From: Devosia salina
Lineage (GTDB): Bacteria; Pseudomonadota; Alphaproteobacteria; Rhizobiales; Devosiaceae
NCBI RefSeq assembly: GCF_019504385.1
Contig: NZ_CP080590.1
Location: 662,001 to 726,000 of the forward strand
Reading direction: 5' to 3'
DNA length: 64,000 nucleotides
The notes below the pieces were generated by a model. It saw nothing but the letters and a program-made list of their open reading frames with translations, ran no database searches and had not been told where the DNA came from. Of this stretch, positions 54,401-63,415 are shown one piece after another. Numbering within the stretch: the first letter of the stretch is position 1; each line of letters opens with the position of its first letter. Made by a program: the position numbers and the translations under genes.

Positions 54401-56271
54401 GCGATTTCGCGACGGGCACGATGACAATTGCCGATGGCGGCGTGGTGCGTTCGGATGCCGGGATTGTCGATCTCGGCAAGGAACTGGGTGCCAATGGCAC
54501 ACTGAATATCGGTGCTGCGGCGGGCGATACTGCGGTTGGCGCGGGCACGCTTGACGCGGAGATGGTGCAATTCGGTCAAGGTGCCGGCACAATCAACTTC
54601 AACCACACGGACACCGACTATGAGTTCGCCGTAGATCTTTCAAGGCCACTCGGTTCCGGCACCATCAACCACCTTGCTGGGGTCACCAGGCTGTCCGGCG
54701 ATGCCAGCGCCTTCGACGGCACCACCAATGTCACCGGCGGTACGCTTTATGTAAACAACGCGCTTGGCGGCACTGTGAACGTCACGGGTGGTGCGCTTGG
54801 CGGTTCGGGCACGCTGGGCACTGTCGCAATTGCCTCCGGCGGCACCGTCGCCCCGGGCAATTCCATCGGCACGCTCAACGTTGGCGATATCACCATCGCA
54901 GCAGGTTCGACCTATTCGGTGGAGGTGAACAGCGCGGGCCAGAGCGACCTGATCAACGCCACCGGAACGGTCACCATTAATGGTGGCACGGTTACCGTGG
55001 TGCCTTTCCCGGACTACGCGCTCGACACGGTTTACACCATAGTCACCGCGGCGGGCGGCATGACCGGCACCTTCGATGCGGCGAATTTCGGGGGCAGTTC
55101 TCTCTTCATTACCCCGACGCTCACCTATGACGGCAACAACGCCTTCGTAACGCTGGGCAAGACGACCTTTGGTGCGGTTGCGATGACGCCGAACCAGATC
55201 GCGGCGGCGAGCGGAGCCGACAGTCTCGTCTCGGGTAACGCGGTCTTCGATGCGATCGGCGTGCTCGGCACCGCGGCCCAGGCCCGGGCGGCTTTCGACG
55301 CAATTTCCGGCGAGATTCACGCCTCTACCAAGACGGCGCTTCTGGAAGACAGCCGGTTCCCGCGCGAGGCGGCGATGGACCGGCTGCGTGTGACACGCGG
55401 CGGTGTTGGGGCTGACGACAGCGCCCAGATCGAGGACCGATTTTCCGAGAACTCCGGCCCATGGGGCCAAGGCTTCGGCTCCTGGGGCCCATGGGACAGC
55501 GACGGCAATGCCGCCGTACTGGACCGCGCCATCGGCGGGTTCCTCATGGGCGGCGACGCGGTGGTCTGGGAGAATGCGCGGTTCGGGGTTCTGGGCGGCT
55601 ATTCTCGCTCAAACTTCAGCGTAGATGATCGCCTGTCGTCCGGCACGGCCGATACCTATACGTTGGGCGTCTACGGCGGTGGCGAATGGGACTCGTTCGC
55701 CCTGAGTGGCGGGTTGGCCCATAGCTGGCACAGCCTCGACACGTCGCGCTCGGCGGCGTTTACCGGCTTCACGGACAGCCTTTCGGCCTCCTACGGCGCC
55801 CGGACCCTGCAGGCCTGGGGCGAAGCCGCCTATGGCTTCGAGACTGGCGCGGTCCGGTTCGAACCCTTTGCCAATCTCGCTCATGTCAGCCTCGCCACCG
55901 ATGGCTACACCGAGAGCGGCGGCGCCGCGGCCCTGAGCGCTGCTGCCAATGTGGTCAGTGCGACCTTTGCAACGCTGGGTCTGCGCGCCGAGACAGATGT
56001 CTCGCTCGGCGAGCTGGAAGCAAAGCTGAGCGGCATGGTGGGCTGGCAGCACGCCTTTGGCGGCGCGCCAAATGCGCAGATGGCATTCACGTCGGGCGGC
56101 AATGCCTTCACTATAGCCGGCGTGCCGCTGGCGCAGGACAGCCTGGTGTTTGATGCCGGGTTCGATGTGAACCTGACCGACAGCGCAACGCTGGGATTCG
56201 CCTATGGCGGCCAGCTGGGTTCGGGCATTCAGAACCACAGCGCCAGCCTTAGTTTGAATGTAAAGTTCTGA
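51490..56271 (+). CDS. Giant repeat-bearing autotransporter
   Basis: A 1593-residue type V secreted protein. An extended N-terminus with a signal segment (LLTTSALCTATLLAFGVPVQA, cleavage near 58) leads to a passenger (about 60-1250) of roughly 49-residue repeats of the T5SS/PEP-CTERM type: GTVTVxGxGSxWTN, then IGxxGTGTLxIxxGGxV. The C-terminal beta-barrel (about 1320-1593) ends in SASLSLNVKF, with a terminal Phe. Three long units recur, each closed by GTLNIGAAAGD (residues 226, 682, 1003) and an FNHT-to-GTT block. The passenger should form a beta-helix on the cell surface. The start is GTG at 51490, preceded by AAGGA. It diverges from the kinase genes. Confidence 0.92.
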   Translation: MVSIHETGECDPDRTARTDLVRDSESAGPAANWCRGRLLTTSALCTATLLAFGVPVQAQVTIDNKTDTVIGTGGGTQASPWNIGGPLTVGDLSSGRLDITAGGEVNNTAGFIGLIGGNGTVTVDGTGSTWTNSQDISVGHGGTGSLSITGGGAVSNTFGSVGDVSGSVGTVTVDGAGSTWTNLETLDIGYAGTGTLSVTNGGAVVASGPWNELKYVNIASSSGSTGTLNIGAAAGDAAVGAGKLTAGELWFGSGTGTLNFNHTEDYYEFTVDISGAGTINQLSGVTDLSGDSSGFTGTTYADGGTLLITGQLGGSGGIIGSSAGTTGDVSVLRSGASWTTTTLRVGDQGNGTLTIAGGGTVSSGDAWIGNASGAIGTASVTGAGSSLAASNGVDIGRFGTGTLNILDGATVTAGNDSFIGARSGSNGTVNVSGDGSSFEMGSNDLFAGDEGTGVLNVTEGGEVSTAASYIGDDSGSSGEVTVTGSGSKLTNSDNLVVGFEGNGTLSIAEGGSVTNTYGWIGDATTASGTANVDGDGSIWTNSQTLIVGNSGAGTLNVTVGGAVSSNAGYVGNSTGSDGKVTVDGAGSSWMNASFLTISEIGAGTLDITNGGAVSNTLGFIGSGAGSNGAVTVTGAGSTWTNSANVVVGSIGTGTLTIADDGAVRAGGGSGNVVIANDVDATGTLNIGAAAGDMAAGAGMLDAANVIFGDGDGALVFNHTEGDYDFGAAISGDGAINHLSGTTTLTGDSSGFLGTTNISGGFLRLEGTLGGVLRVNNGALAIDNGGMANSTLDSTIGDDTGDVAFATVTGPGSTWTNANDLFVGDFGTGVLTILDGASVSDNTAYVGKTTDGTGTVTVNGTGSSWDHSSMFSIGYSGEGILKVENGGSVSAEDGYIAYNAGSEGTVTVTGAGSIWDTDATIIGDHGTGRITIADGGALVTTNGYLGAETGTGIATVTGSGSKWTSAQRLVIGDFATGTMTIADGGVVRSDAGIVDLGKELGANGTLNIGAAAGDTAVGAGTLDAEMVQFGQGAGTINFNHTDTDYEFAVDLSRPLGSGTINHLAGVTRLSGDASAFDGTTNVTGGTLYVNNALGGTVNVTGGALGGSGTLGTVAIASGGTVAPGNSIGTLNVGDITIAAGSTYSVEVNSAGQSDLINATGTVTINGGTVTVVPFPDYALDTVYTIVTAAGGMTGTFDAANFGGSSLFITPTLTYDGNNAFVTLGKTTFGAVAMTPNQIAAASGADSLVSGNAVFDAIGVLGTAAQARAAFDAISGEIHASTKTALLEDSRFPREAAMDRLRVTRGGVGADDSAQIEDRFSENSGPWGQGFGSWGPWDSDGNAAVLDRAIGGFLMGGDAVVWENARFGVLGGYSRSNFSVDDRLSSGTADTYTLGVYGGGEWDSFALSGGLAHSWHSLDTSRSAAFTGFTDSLSASYGARTLQAWGEAAYGFETGAVRFEPFANLAHVSLATDGYTESGGAAALSAAANVVSATFATLGLRAETDVSLGELEAKLSGMVGWQHAFGGAPNAQMAFTSGGNAFTIAGVPLAQDSLVFDAGFDVNLTDSATLGFAYGGQLGSGIQNHSASLSLNVKF
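52165..54810 (+). repeat. Three long autotransporter modules (higher-order repeat)
   Basis: Within the passenger, the closing block GTLNIGAAAGD-x-AxGAGxL, FNHTxxDY and GTTxxxGG occurs three times, starting at 52165, 53533 and 54496. Between them lie arrays of the short repeat of unequal length, roughly two to three units before the first block, about eight before the second and about four or five before the third. The layout suggests duplication of a whole module followed by change in short-repeat number. Confidence 0.75.
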
Positions 56272-56298
56272 CCGCGAGCGGCGCCATTCCGTAGAAAT

Positions 56299-56841
56299 GT
56301 GAAAACCCTCACCATGCCTTCCCCCAAATCAGTTCTTGCCGCCACCCTTGCCCTGGTGCTGTCCATCTCAGTTTCCCACGGACAGGAAACGGGACTGCCC
56401 GGCAATGCCTCGAGCCTGCTTGAGAGCCATGGCAGCTGGCAGCTCGTCTGCACGTCCCCCGAAGGCACAGTCAGATGCGTCCTGTCGCAAACCCAGCTGG
56501 CTGAGAATCGTCAGAAGGTCTTGAGCATCGAGCTATCCCACGGAGACGACCGCAACACGGCCAGTGGCGTTCTGGTCCTGCCTTTCGGCCTCGACCTTGC
56601 GAGGGGGATCACCTACCGGCTCGACGAAGATCAGGCCAGCGCCGTCCAACCTTTCCGAACCTGCTTGCCGGTCGGTTGCTTGGTCGACATCGCCTTCGAC
56701 GCCGACATGGTCGCATCGCTGGGGACCGGTGACCAGCTCGATGTCATTGCCACCGCTGATGGTGGCCAAGAGATCGCTTTCTCGATCTCGCTTGCTGGGT
56801 TTTCGAATGCACACGACCGCATGAATGCCCTTCTGCGATAG
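56299..56841 (+). CDS. IalB-family (invasion-associated locus B) protein
   Basis: A 180-residue exported protein with a signal peptide (PSPKSVLAATLALVLSISVSHGQ) and an IalB-like domain: GSWQLVCTSPEGTVRCVLSQTQ with two Cys, GLDLARGITYRLDE, and FRTCLPVGCLVDIAFDAD with two more Cys. IalB-type proteins are common in alphaproteobacteria; the role is unclear outside Bartonella. GTG at 56299 is the first start; ATG at 56314 is an alternative. It begins 27 bases after the autotransporter and could be cotranscribed. Confidence 0.82.
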   Translation: MKTLTMPSPKSVLAATLALVLSISVSHGQETGLPGNASSLLESHGSWQLVCTSPEGTVRCVLSQTQLAENRQKVLSIELSHGDDRNTASGVLVLPFGLDLARGITYRLDEDQASAVQPFRTCLPVGCLVDIAFDADMVASLGTGDQLDVIATADGGQEIAFSISLAGFSNAHDRMNALLR

Positions 56842-57361
56842 TAAGATCTGCCCAGCGTGCGGGGCGCGGATATCATCGTCCAGCGGAACTATCCGCTCCC
56901 GTCAGTCCAGCAGCCCTGACCAACGGCAGCCCTCCTAGACTGCCACTGACCGACCGCTATCCGACCTTCAACGCTCAAAGGAGACTAACAGGTTACGGCC
57001 CCGCTTAAGGCGCTGGCGTGGAGAATTGTGGGGCAGGGAGCTTCCATAACCCGCCGGGCAGGTGGGCGCCCCATCTTGGTCATTCGCGCTGCTGTCCCAC
57101 CTTCTAAAAAGTTGTCGGTCCGCTACAGGACGATCAGACGCTTTTGCGCGCTTTTGGCTGGGCGCGTGAGTTCATTGCGCCGCACCACCATTTGGTGCTC
57201 CCGGCAATCCAAGGTTGCCGGACTTGATCATCTCTTCAAATCGCCGGCACAGATCACTTCCGCTTCAGATCGAGCGGCGCTAAAAGTGTGCTTGGCCATC
57301 CTCTCAGCGCAAGAAAGCTTCGTCCAATGCTCGATGGTTCCCTGGCGGATGAGGATCAACC
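56842..57361. other. Intergenic stretch, nothing recognised
   Basis: 520 bases between the IalB-type gene and the cupin. Short frames occur on both strands, but none has conserved content or a plausible ribosome site, and I see no RNA structure worth naming. It presumably holds the cupin promoter. Confidence 0.5.
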
Positions 57362-57820
57362 ATGAAACCGGTCGTTGCTGCGGATGTCGATCCCCGGACG
57401 AAGCCGTCGAACTATCCTGAGCCATTCGCATCCAGAATGCGCGGTCGGGTGAAGCGGCAGCTGGGCGACGTATTCGGACTTACCAACTTCGGTGTCAATC
57501 TCACCACCCTGGACGCCGGGGCGGTCTCGGCGCTCCAGCATCGCCATAGTCTGCAGGACGAGTTCGTATTCGTGCTCGAGGGCGAAGTGACTTTGATAAT
57601 GGGGGATGTGGTCGAAACGCTTGGCCCTGGTTCATGCATCGGTTTCCCAGCAGGCGGGGCGAGCCATCACCTGGAGAATCGAGGCACTGACCCGGCGGTC
57701 TACCTTGAGGTGGGCGATCGGACGGAAGGTGATGCTGTCAGCTATCCCGCTGACGACCTGCAGGCCGCGAAAGGCGCCAAGGGGTGGGTGTTCACCCACA
57801 AGGACGGCACACCCTATTGA
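57362..57820 (+). CDS. Cupin-domain protein
   Basis: A 152-residue single-domain cupin. The first motif is in LQHRHSLQDEFVFVLEGEVTL, the second in GFPAGGASHHLENRGTDPAVYLEV. The His and Glu of the first motif and the paired His of the second could bind a divalent metal. No catalytic partner is adjacent apart from the LysR regulator downstream. The ATG at 57362 follows GATGAGGATCAACC. Confidence 0.82.
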   Translation: MKPVVAADVDPRTKPSNYPEPFASRMRGRVKRQLGDVFGLTNFGVNLTTLDAGAVSALQHRHSLQDEFVFVLEGEVTLIMGDVVETLGPGSCIGFPAGGASHHLENRGTDPAVYLEVGDRTEGDAVSYPADDLQAAKGAKGWVFTHKDGTPY

Positions 57821-58082
57821 ATGAATGGTCAGACCGCGTGACCGGGTGAGTTGACCCGCGCCTGAAGTATGGTTCTTTCACTTTCGAGCGGTTGGCCCTC
57901 GACAGCATCAGCCTTCCTTCGGTCTGTGTGGACCCACCCGGGGCAGCATGAATTGTCGCCGGCACAAGCGCCGTCCGATCGCGCCGTGGGCGCCGGCTGG
58001 TCCCGCAGCAGCTTCTATTGCGAACCAATGCGGGAGTGCACCATAGTCGCACTGGTACGCTACATTCGAGGCGCAGACGCAG

Positions 58083-58979
58083 ATGCCAGATCTCAATCTG
58101 TTGGTGACACTCGATGTGCTGCTGTCCGAGGGCAGCGTTGCGGGCGCGGCGCGTCGGCTGCGGCTCAGCCCGTCCGCGATGAGCCGCGCGCTGGCGCGGC
58201 TTCGCGAGGTCACCGGAGATCCGTTGCTGGTGCGGGCCGGCCGCGGCCTGGTCCCCACGCCGAGGGCTATTGAACTGCGCGCCCAGGTCGGAACTGTTGT
58301 CGATAGCGCAACGGCAATTCTGCGCCCGGCGGAAAAGCTGGATCTCGCCAGGCTCGAACGTCGCTTCGTCCTGCGCACCAGCGAAGGCTTCGTTGAAACC
58401 TTCGGCCCAGGGCTGATTGCCAAGGTTCACCAGGATGCTCCCGGCGTGCTGCTACAATTCGTGGCCAAGCCGGACAAGGATAGCGCACCCCTGCGCGAAG
58501 GCGAGGTGGACCTGGAGACGGGTGTCATCGACCTGACCACGGCGCCCGAGATGCGGGCCTTTCCGTTGTTCGAGGATCGCTGGGTCGGGGTGGCACGCGA
58601 TGGTCATCGACTTCTCAAGGGGGAGGTTACGGCCGAGCGCTATGGGGCGGAAAGCCACGTGCAAATCCTGAGGCGTGGCTTGCATAGCTCCGAGGTTGAT
58701 CAGGCCGCCATGGCCGGCGGATCGCAACGTCCGGTCGGTGTCGTGGTCAACGGGTTCGCCGCGGCGATTGCACTGGCCCGGGATACCGATCTCATTGCGA
58801 CGGTGCCGGAGCTCCACACCGAAGGTCTGCGCAGAGGCGTCACCACCTTCGACCTGCCCTTCAAGATCGGCGGGTTTACTGTCTCCATGATATGGCACCC
58901 GCGCATGGATGGCGATCTGGCCCATCGATGGCTCAGGTCCTGCCTGCGTGAAGCCTGCTCCACCGTGGCGCGCAAGTAA
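58083..58979 (+). CDS. LysR-family transcriptional regulator
   Basis: A 298-residue regulator. The N-terminal winged helix-turn-helix is in LLVTLDVLLSEGSVAGAARRL and MSRALARLREVTGDPLLVRAGRG (in part). The LysR substrate-binding domain follows, with FVLRTSEGFVETFGP, LREGEVDLETGVIDL and VGVVVNGFAAAIALARD. It probably controls the adjacent DUF4386 gene or the cupin. The start is the ATG at 58083. Confidence 0.9.
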   Translation: MPDLNLLVTLDVLLSEGSVAGAARRLRLSPSAMSRALARLREVTGDPLLVRAGRGLVPTPRAIELRAQVGTVVDSATAILRPAEKLDLARLERRFVLRTSEGFVETFGPGLIAKVHQDAPGVLLQFVAKPDKDSAPLREGEVDLETGVIDLTTAPEMRAFPLFEDRWVGVARDGHRLLKGEVTAERYGAESHVQILRRGLHSSEVDQAAMAGGSQRPVGVVVNGFAAAIALARDTDLIATVPELHTEGLRRGVTTFDLPFKIGGFTVSMIWHPRMDGDLAHRWLRSCLREACSTVARK

Positions 58980-59090
58980 ATCAGGCGTTGCGTGCACTGA
59001 TGAAATGCAAACGACGCGCGTTCCGCAACAATGTCTCCGGGCGTAGCAAAGTGGCGTTCAACATCACCGCCAACCCCCGGAGGGCACTAG

Positions 59091-59882
59091 ATGACTACGA
59101 TCGCTACGTCGGCCCCGGCCGCCGCCATTACCCAATCAAGTTCCGCCTTTAGTCCAGGTCCGCGTTCTGCGAGCCTGGAAAGCCAGAAACAGTCGCAGCG
59201 ACTGGCTCGGCTTACCGGCCTCTTCTTCCTCATCACCTACGCAACCTCGATCCCGCCGGTCCTGACGCTCTATGTTCCGGCGCTGAGCGATCCCGCTTTC
59301 ATCCTCGGTGGACCCTTCATCGACAGTGTGACCTGGGGCGCCATCCTCGAGCTCCTGCTCATCGCCGCCAACATCGCCTCAGCCCTCACGCTCTATCCGG
59401 TGCTCAGGAAGCGTTTCCCAGTGCTGAGCCTCGGCTTCGTCGCCGCGCGTGTCATGGAAAGCGCGTTCATTGCGATTGGCATCATCTCGGTGCTCGCTCT
59501 CATCACTTTGCGGGCGACCGCCGGAGACGCCGACCCGGCCGCTCTCGCCGTGGTCGGACAGGCTCTGGTCGCCATTCATGACTGGACATTCAAGATGGGG
59601 CCCGGTGTCGTGGTCGGCGTCGGCAATGGTCTGATCCTCGGGTACATGATGTGGAAGACCCGGCTGCTGCCGCGCTTCCTGTCAACCCTCGGTCTCATCG
59701 GCGGTCCGGCCCTCCTCCTCGGCAGCTGTGGCGTGATGTTCGGCCACTTCGACTTTGGCTCGACCATCCACAGCCTATCCGTTGTCCCCGAGTTCTTCTG
59801 GGAGCTGCTGCTTGGCATCTGGCTGCTGGTGCGGGGCTTCAATCCCGCAGCCCTTGCGGCACTGGACACCGATCAGGCGTGA
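59091..59882 (+). CDS. DUF4386-type membrane protein
   Basis: A 263-residue protein with about six to seven hydrophobic segments after a Ser/Ala-rich N-terminus. LTGLFFLITYATSIPPVL, FIDSVTWGAILELLLIAANIASALTLYPVL (in part) and VHSLSVVPEFFWELLLGIWLL-like blocks are typical of DUF4386, a family of unknown function. The ATG follows GGAGG by 8 bases. It is followed by a strong terminator. Confidence 0.8.
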   Translation: MTTIATSAPAAAITQSSSAFSPGPRSASLESQKQSQRLARLTGLFFLITYATSIPPVLTLYVPALSDPAFILGGPFIDSVTWGAILELLLIAANIASALTLYPVLRKRFPVLSLGFVAARVMESAFIAIGIISVLALITLRATAGDADPAALAVVGQALVAIHDWTFKMGPGVVVGVGNGLILGYMMWKTRLLPRFLSTLGLIGGPALLLGSCGVMFGHFDFGSTIHSLSVVPEFFWELLLGIWLLVRGFNPAALAALDTDQA

Positions 59883-59961
59883 GGTCGGTCGAACGACATC
59901 CACCCCGTTGACCTGCGATGTCGCGTCTCGTCGTAGAGGGACATCGCCGGCTTCACGACTG

Positions 59962-59990
59962 GAAGGGGGAGGCCACTGGCCTCCCCCTTC
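59962..59990 (+). terminator. Hairpin after the DUF4386 gene
   Basis: GAAGGGGGAGGCC pairs perfectly with GGCCTCCCCCTTC over a 3-base loop (ACT). It lies 80 bases beyond the stop, in the gap before the MalT-like gene; no clear U-tract. Confidence 0.75.
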
Positions 59991-60042
59991 GCTCATATGC
60001 CAGCTTGATTTGGGGATGGTCGAGGCGCATTTGTGTTGGACG

Positions 60043-62694
60043 ATGGCCGCGCCGCTCGTTGCTACCAAGCTCAATTTGCCAATCCTCCGACACGGTATCG
60101 TGGTGCGGCAGCGATTGCGCCAGATCCTCGATCGCAGTGCAGGCGCCAAGCTCACGCTCATTTCGGCCCCTGCTGGTTTCGGCAAGACGACATTGCTCGC
60201 CGACTGGCTGGCGCAGGCATCCGACACGGGACGACTGATCGCCTGGTTGTCGCTCGATGAAAGCGACAACGAACCCTCTGCGTTCTGGGCCAACCTCACC
60301 GCTGCAATACAGGCGACCTTCGCCAAGGCGGAGACGGCCTTTCCGGACCTGCCGCAATCGGGACCGGCGGATCAGGGCCTTATAGTTGCCCTCCTGAACC
60401 AGCTCGCGCGCATGGCAACACCGATCGTGGTTATCCTTGATGACCTTCACTTGGTGGATCGGGCCGACATACACGAGCAGCTCAGCTTTTTCATCGAACA
60501 TCTCCCGGACCATGTCCATGTCGTCATCAGTACGCGCGCCGATCCTGGTCTTCCGCTGGCGCGACTGCGGGTGCGGCGCGACCTGGTCGAAATTCGCTCG
60601 GCCGATCTGAGGTTCACATCCGACGAAGCGGCCGCCTATCTCGACGCGATGGGTTTCGAGCTTTCATCTGCCGACACAGCGACCCTGGAGGCAAAGACCG
60701 AAGGATGGATAGCCGCGCTCCAATTGGCCGTGCTGTCGCTTGAGGGGCGAGACGACCCCACGGCATTCATAGAAGAATTCGCGGGCACCGGGCGCTACAT
60801 CGTCGACTACCTGGTCGAAGAAGTGCTTGGCCGTCTCCCCGATGATCTTCGCATGTTCCTGGTGGCGACTTCGGCCCTGCGCCGCATGAGCGCGCCTCTT
60901 TGCGACTTCGTCCTGGGCGAAGCGGGCGGCAGCAAGCCGATGCTGGACCGGCTGGAACGACAGAACCTGTTTCTGGTCCCGCTCGATTCCCGCCGCCAGT
61001 GGTACCGCTATCACCATCTGTTCGCCGACGTCCTGCTCGCCCATCTCGACGCGGAACAGGCGCAGGCTTTGCTCGGAATCCATCGCAGCGCGAGCGAGTG
61101 GTTTGAGGCCAACGGAGAACGTGCCGAAGCCATCCACCACGCACTGGCGGCACGGGACTTTGAGTGGGCCGCGGAGCTGATCGAGCGAGCGCTTCCGCAG
61201 GTACGGAAACATCGCCAGGAGGCCCTGTTCCGCACCTGGATGAAAGACATACCGGACGCGATCGTCCGGTCGCGCCCCAATCTTGCCGTGGGCTATGCGG
61301 GCATACTGGTTTCGCTCGGTGCTTTCGGAGGCGTTGAAGAGCGCCTCCGCATGGCGGAGACCGAAGGCGCGAAACTGGAGAATCCCGAAGCTCTGCTCGC
61401 CCAGGTCGAGCTCTATCGCACGGCACTTGCGCAGGTGCGGGGAGACATCGAGGGAGCCGCCAGCCATGCCCACCGCGTGCTTGCCCTGGCGCCCGCAGAT
61501 GATCACCTTGCCCGGGCCAGTGCGGCAGGATTTCTCGGTATCGTCTCGTGGACAGCCGGAGAGCTTGAAGACGCGATCGGCTTCTGGACCGAATGCCGCG
61601 ACGGCCTGCGCAATCAGGGCCACATTGCCGACGTTCAGGGGACGACGATCGCCCTCGCCGATATGCGGATGACCCAGGGCCGGCTGGACGACGCCGAGCG
61701 TGCCTGCACGGAAGCGTTGGACCTTGCGAGCCGGAATGGTGGGCCCTTGGCGCGCGGCGCGGCCGACATCCATGCCAGCATGGCCATGCTTCACCTCGAA
61801 CGCGGCGCGTTGGAGTTGGCACGCGAGCACCTGGCTAAAAGCAGCGAACTTGGCGAGGTGTTTGGTTTGCCCCAGTATCCGTACCGCCTGCGGGTAGCCC
61901 AGGCCGGTCTTGCCCTGGCCGAGGGCAGGGCGATCGACGCGATAGCATTGCTTCGAGAGGCGGAGCGCCGCTATGTCAGCGACTTCTTCCCCAACGTCCG
62001 GCCCATCCCGGCACTGATCGCAAATGCCCATATCCGACTTGGACATCTCGATGAGGCCGATCGCTGGTCGCGAGCGGCAGGTGTCACGGCTGACGACACA
62101 CCGACCTACCTGCGGGAATTCGAGCACATGACGCTGGCGCGGCTGCTCATCGCGCATGGAGGACCAGAGGCCATCGGCGAAGCACTCGGTCTCATCGATC
62201 GCCTGACCCACGCCGCCGCCAGGGGCGGACGCGGTGGGAGCCTCGTAACCCTGTCGATCCTGGCGGCCCTGGCCCATCAGGCGCGGCATGACACGCGTCA
62301 TGCCCTTGAGTCCCTTCGCCGCGCCATCAGCCTCGCCGAGCCCGAAGCGATCCGGCGCCCCTTTCTCGATGAGGGTGAAGGGCTGGCGGGTCTGTTCGCG
62401 CAGTTGAGCAAGTCGGAGCGTGCGGGCGCCTTCGTGTCGAGCCTCGTTCCGCCGACTGGCGATTTCCCGCCACCGCCGGCAATCGAGCATCCAGCATTGA
62501 TCGAACCGCTCAGTGACCGGGAGAGCGATGTCCTGCGCATGCTCCGCAGCGATCTCAGCGGCCCCGACAGCGGCCGCGCAACCGATTTGCCAAGGAGTCA
62601 CATGGCTTCTTTGCTCAGGATGGCAGCGAACCGCGAACCATCCTCGAGACCATGCGCCGGCAGGTCTCGGCATATCCAACAGTGCACTTCATAA
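60043..62694 (+). pseudogene. MalT-like LuxR regulator, C-terminal HTH lost
   Basis: The reading frame holds an N-terminal STAND/AAA-type NTPase (Walker A SAPAGFGKTT, Walker B IVVILDDLHLVD) and long TPR-like helical repeats. At its C-terminus is the beginning of a LuxR helix-turn-helix (LSDRESDVLRMLRSDLSGP, which normally continues IARELFVSLNTVR). The match stops at about base 62565 and the frame runs on as nonsense to 62694 over a truncated reductase. Without the HTH it cannot bind DNA as its relatives do. The start is ATG at 60043, with ATG at 60016 possible; neither has a good Shine-Dalgarno. A remnant NTPase could still be made. Confidence 0.8.
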
Positions 62695-63365
62695 ATGACG
62701 GCGCCGTCGATGCCAGCAAGGACAGTGGTGGCGTCAACGTTGCCCTTGCGGGCGGGTCGATCGTATCCGGTTCGCGCCTGCTTCTGGCATTCGGTGTCTC
62801 GGATATTCTCCCAAGCATTCCGGGTCTTGCAGAGCGATGGGGAAAATCGGTGCTCCATTGCCCTTATTGTCACGGCTATGAAGTCAGCCGGCAGCAACTC
62901 GGTGTCTTGAACGTTTCGGCGATGTCGTTGCAGCAGGCATTGCTCGTTTCCGATTGGGGGCCGACCACCTTCTATGCGAATGGCGCCGAGCTGGACCCAC
63001 TCGGCATTGAACAGTTGAAGCGACGTGATATCGAGATCGAAATGGAACCGGTCGCAGGACTGGTGGGTGAGCAAGACAAACTTTCAGCTATCCACTTTGT
63101 GGACGGTCGCTCTCGCCCCCTGGAAGCGCTGTTTATCAGCCCTCAGGTCGCGCTCAACAGCAATATTGCCAGCCTGATTGATTGCGAAATTCGGGAGGCC
63201 CCGAATGGGCATTTCATTGCCGTGGATGACATGATGATGACAACGGTCCAGGGCGTCTACGCAGCCGGCGACATTGCGCGCACATCACACAACATCAGCT
63301 TCGCCTGCGCCGATGGGGTAGCGGCCGCCATGGCTATCCATCGATCACTGGTCCTTCAATCTTGA
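62561..63365 (+). pseudogene. Thioredoxin-reductase-like oxidoreductase, N-terminus missing
   Basis: The frame continuing from about 62570 reads RNRFAKESHGFFAQDGSEP, then RRQVSAYPTVHF, HCPYCHGYEV (redox pair CxxC) and VYAAGDIAR (FAD-binding block) to the stop at 63363-63365. This matches the NAD(P)/FAD-dependent oxidoreductase family related to thioredoxin reductase. The N-terminal FAD-binding glycine loop (about 35-40 residues) and the start are gone, replaced by the MalT-like sequence. An in-frame ATG at 62652 could start a shorter protein lacking FAD-binding residues. Probably a broken gene. Confidence 0.78.
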
Positions 63366-63415
63366 GCGCAGGATTGATTGCCCTGGCGGCCACACCGCAT
63401 CAATGCCTGTTCGGA

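Noticed and set aside
53266..54606. 446-codon minus-strand frame inside the autotransporter
   Set aside because: Antisense to repetitive coding DNA; Arg/Ala-rich and without domains.
51840..54620. Regular DNA repeats suggesting a CRISPR array
   Set aside because: The repeats are in-frame, diverged and coding (autotransporter passenger); there are no identical short repeats with unique spacers and no cas genes.
57028..57420. 130-codon frame upstream of the cupin
   Set aside because: It overlaps the cupin start, has an atypical Ser/Arg/Cys-rich composition and no Shine-Dalgarno.
60664..62679. 671-codon minus-strand frame under the MalT-like gene
   Set aside because: Antisense shadow; the plus strand carries recognisable NTPase and TPR motifs.
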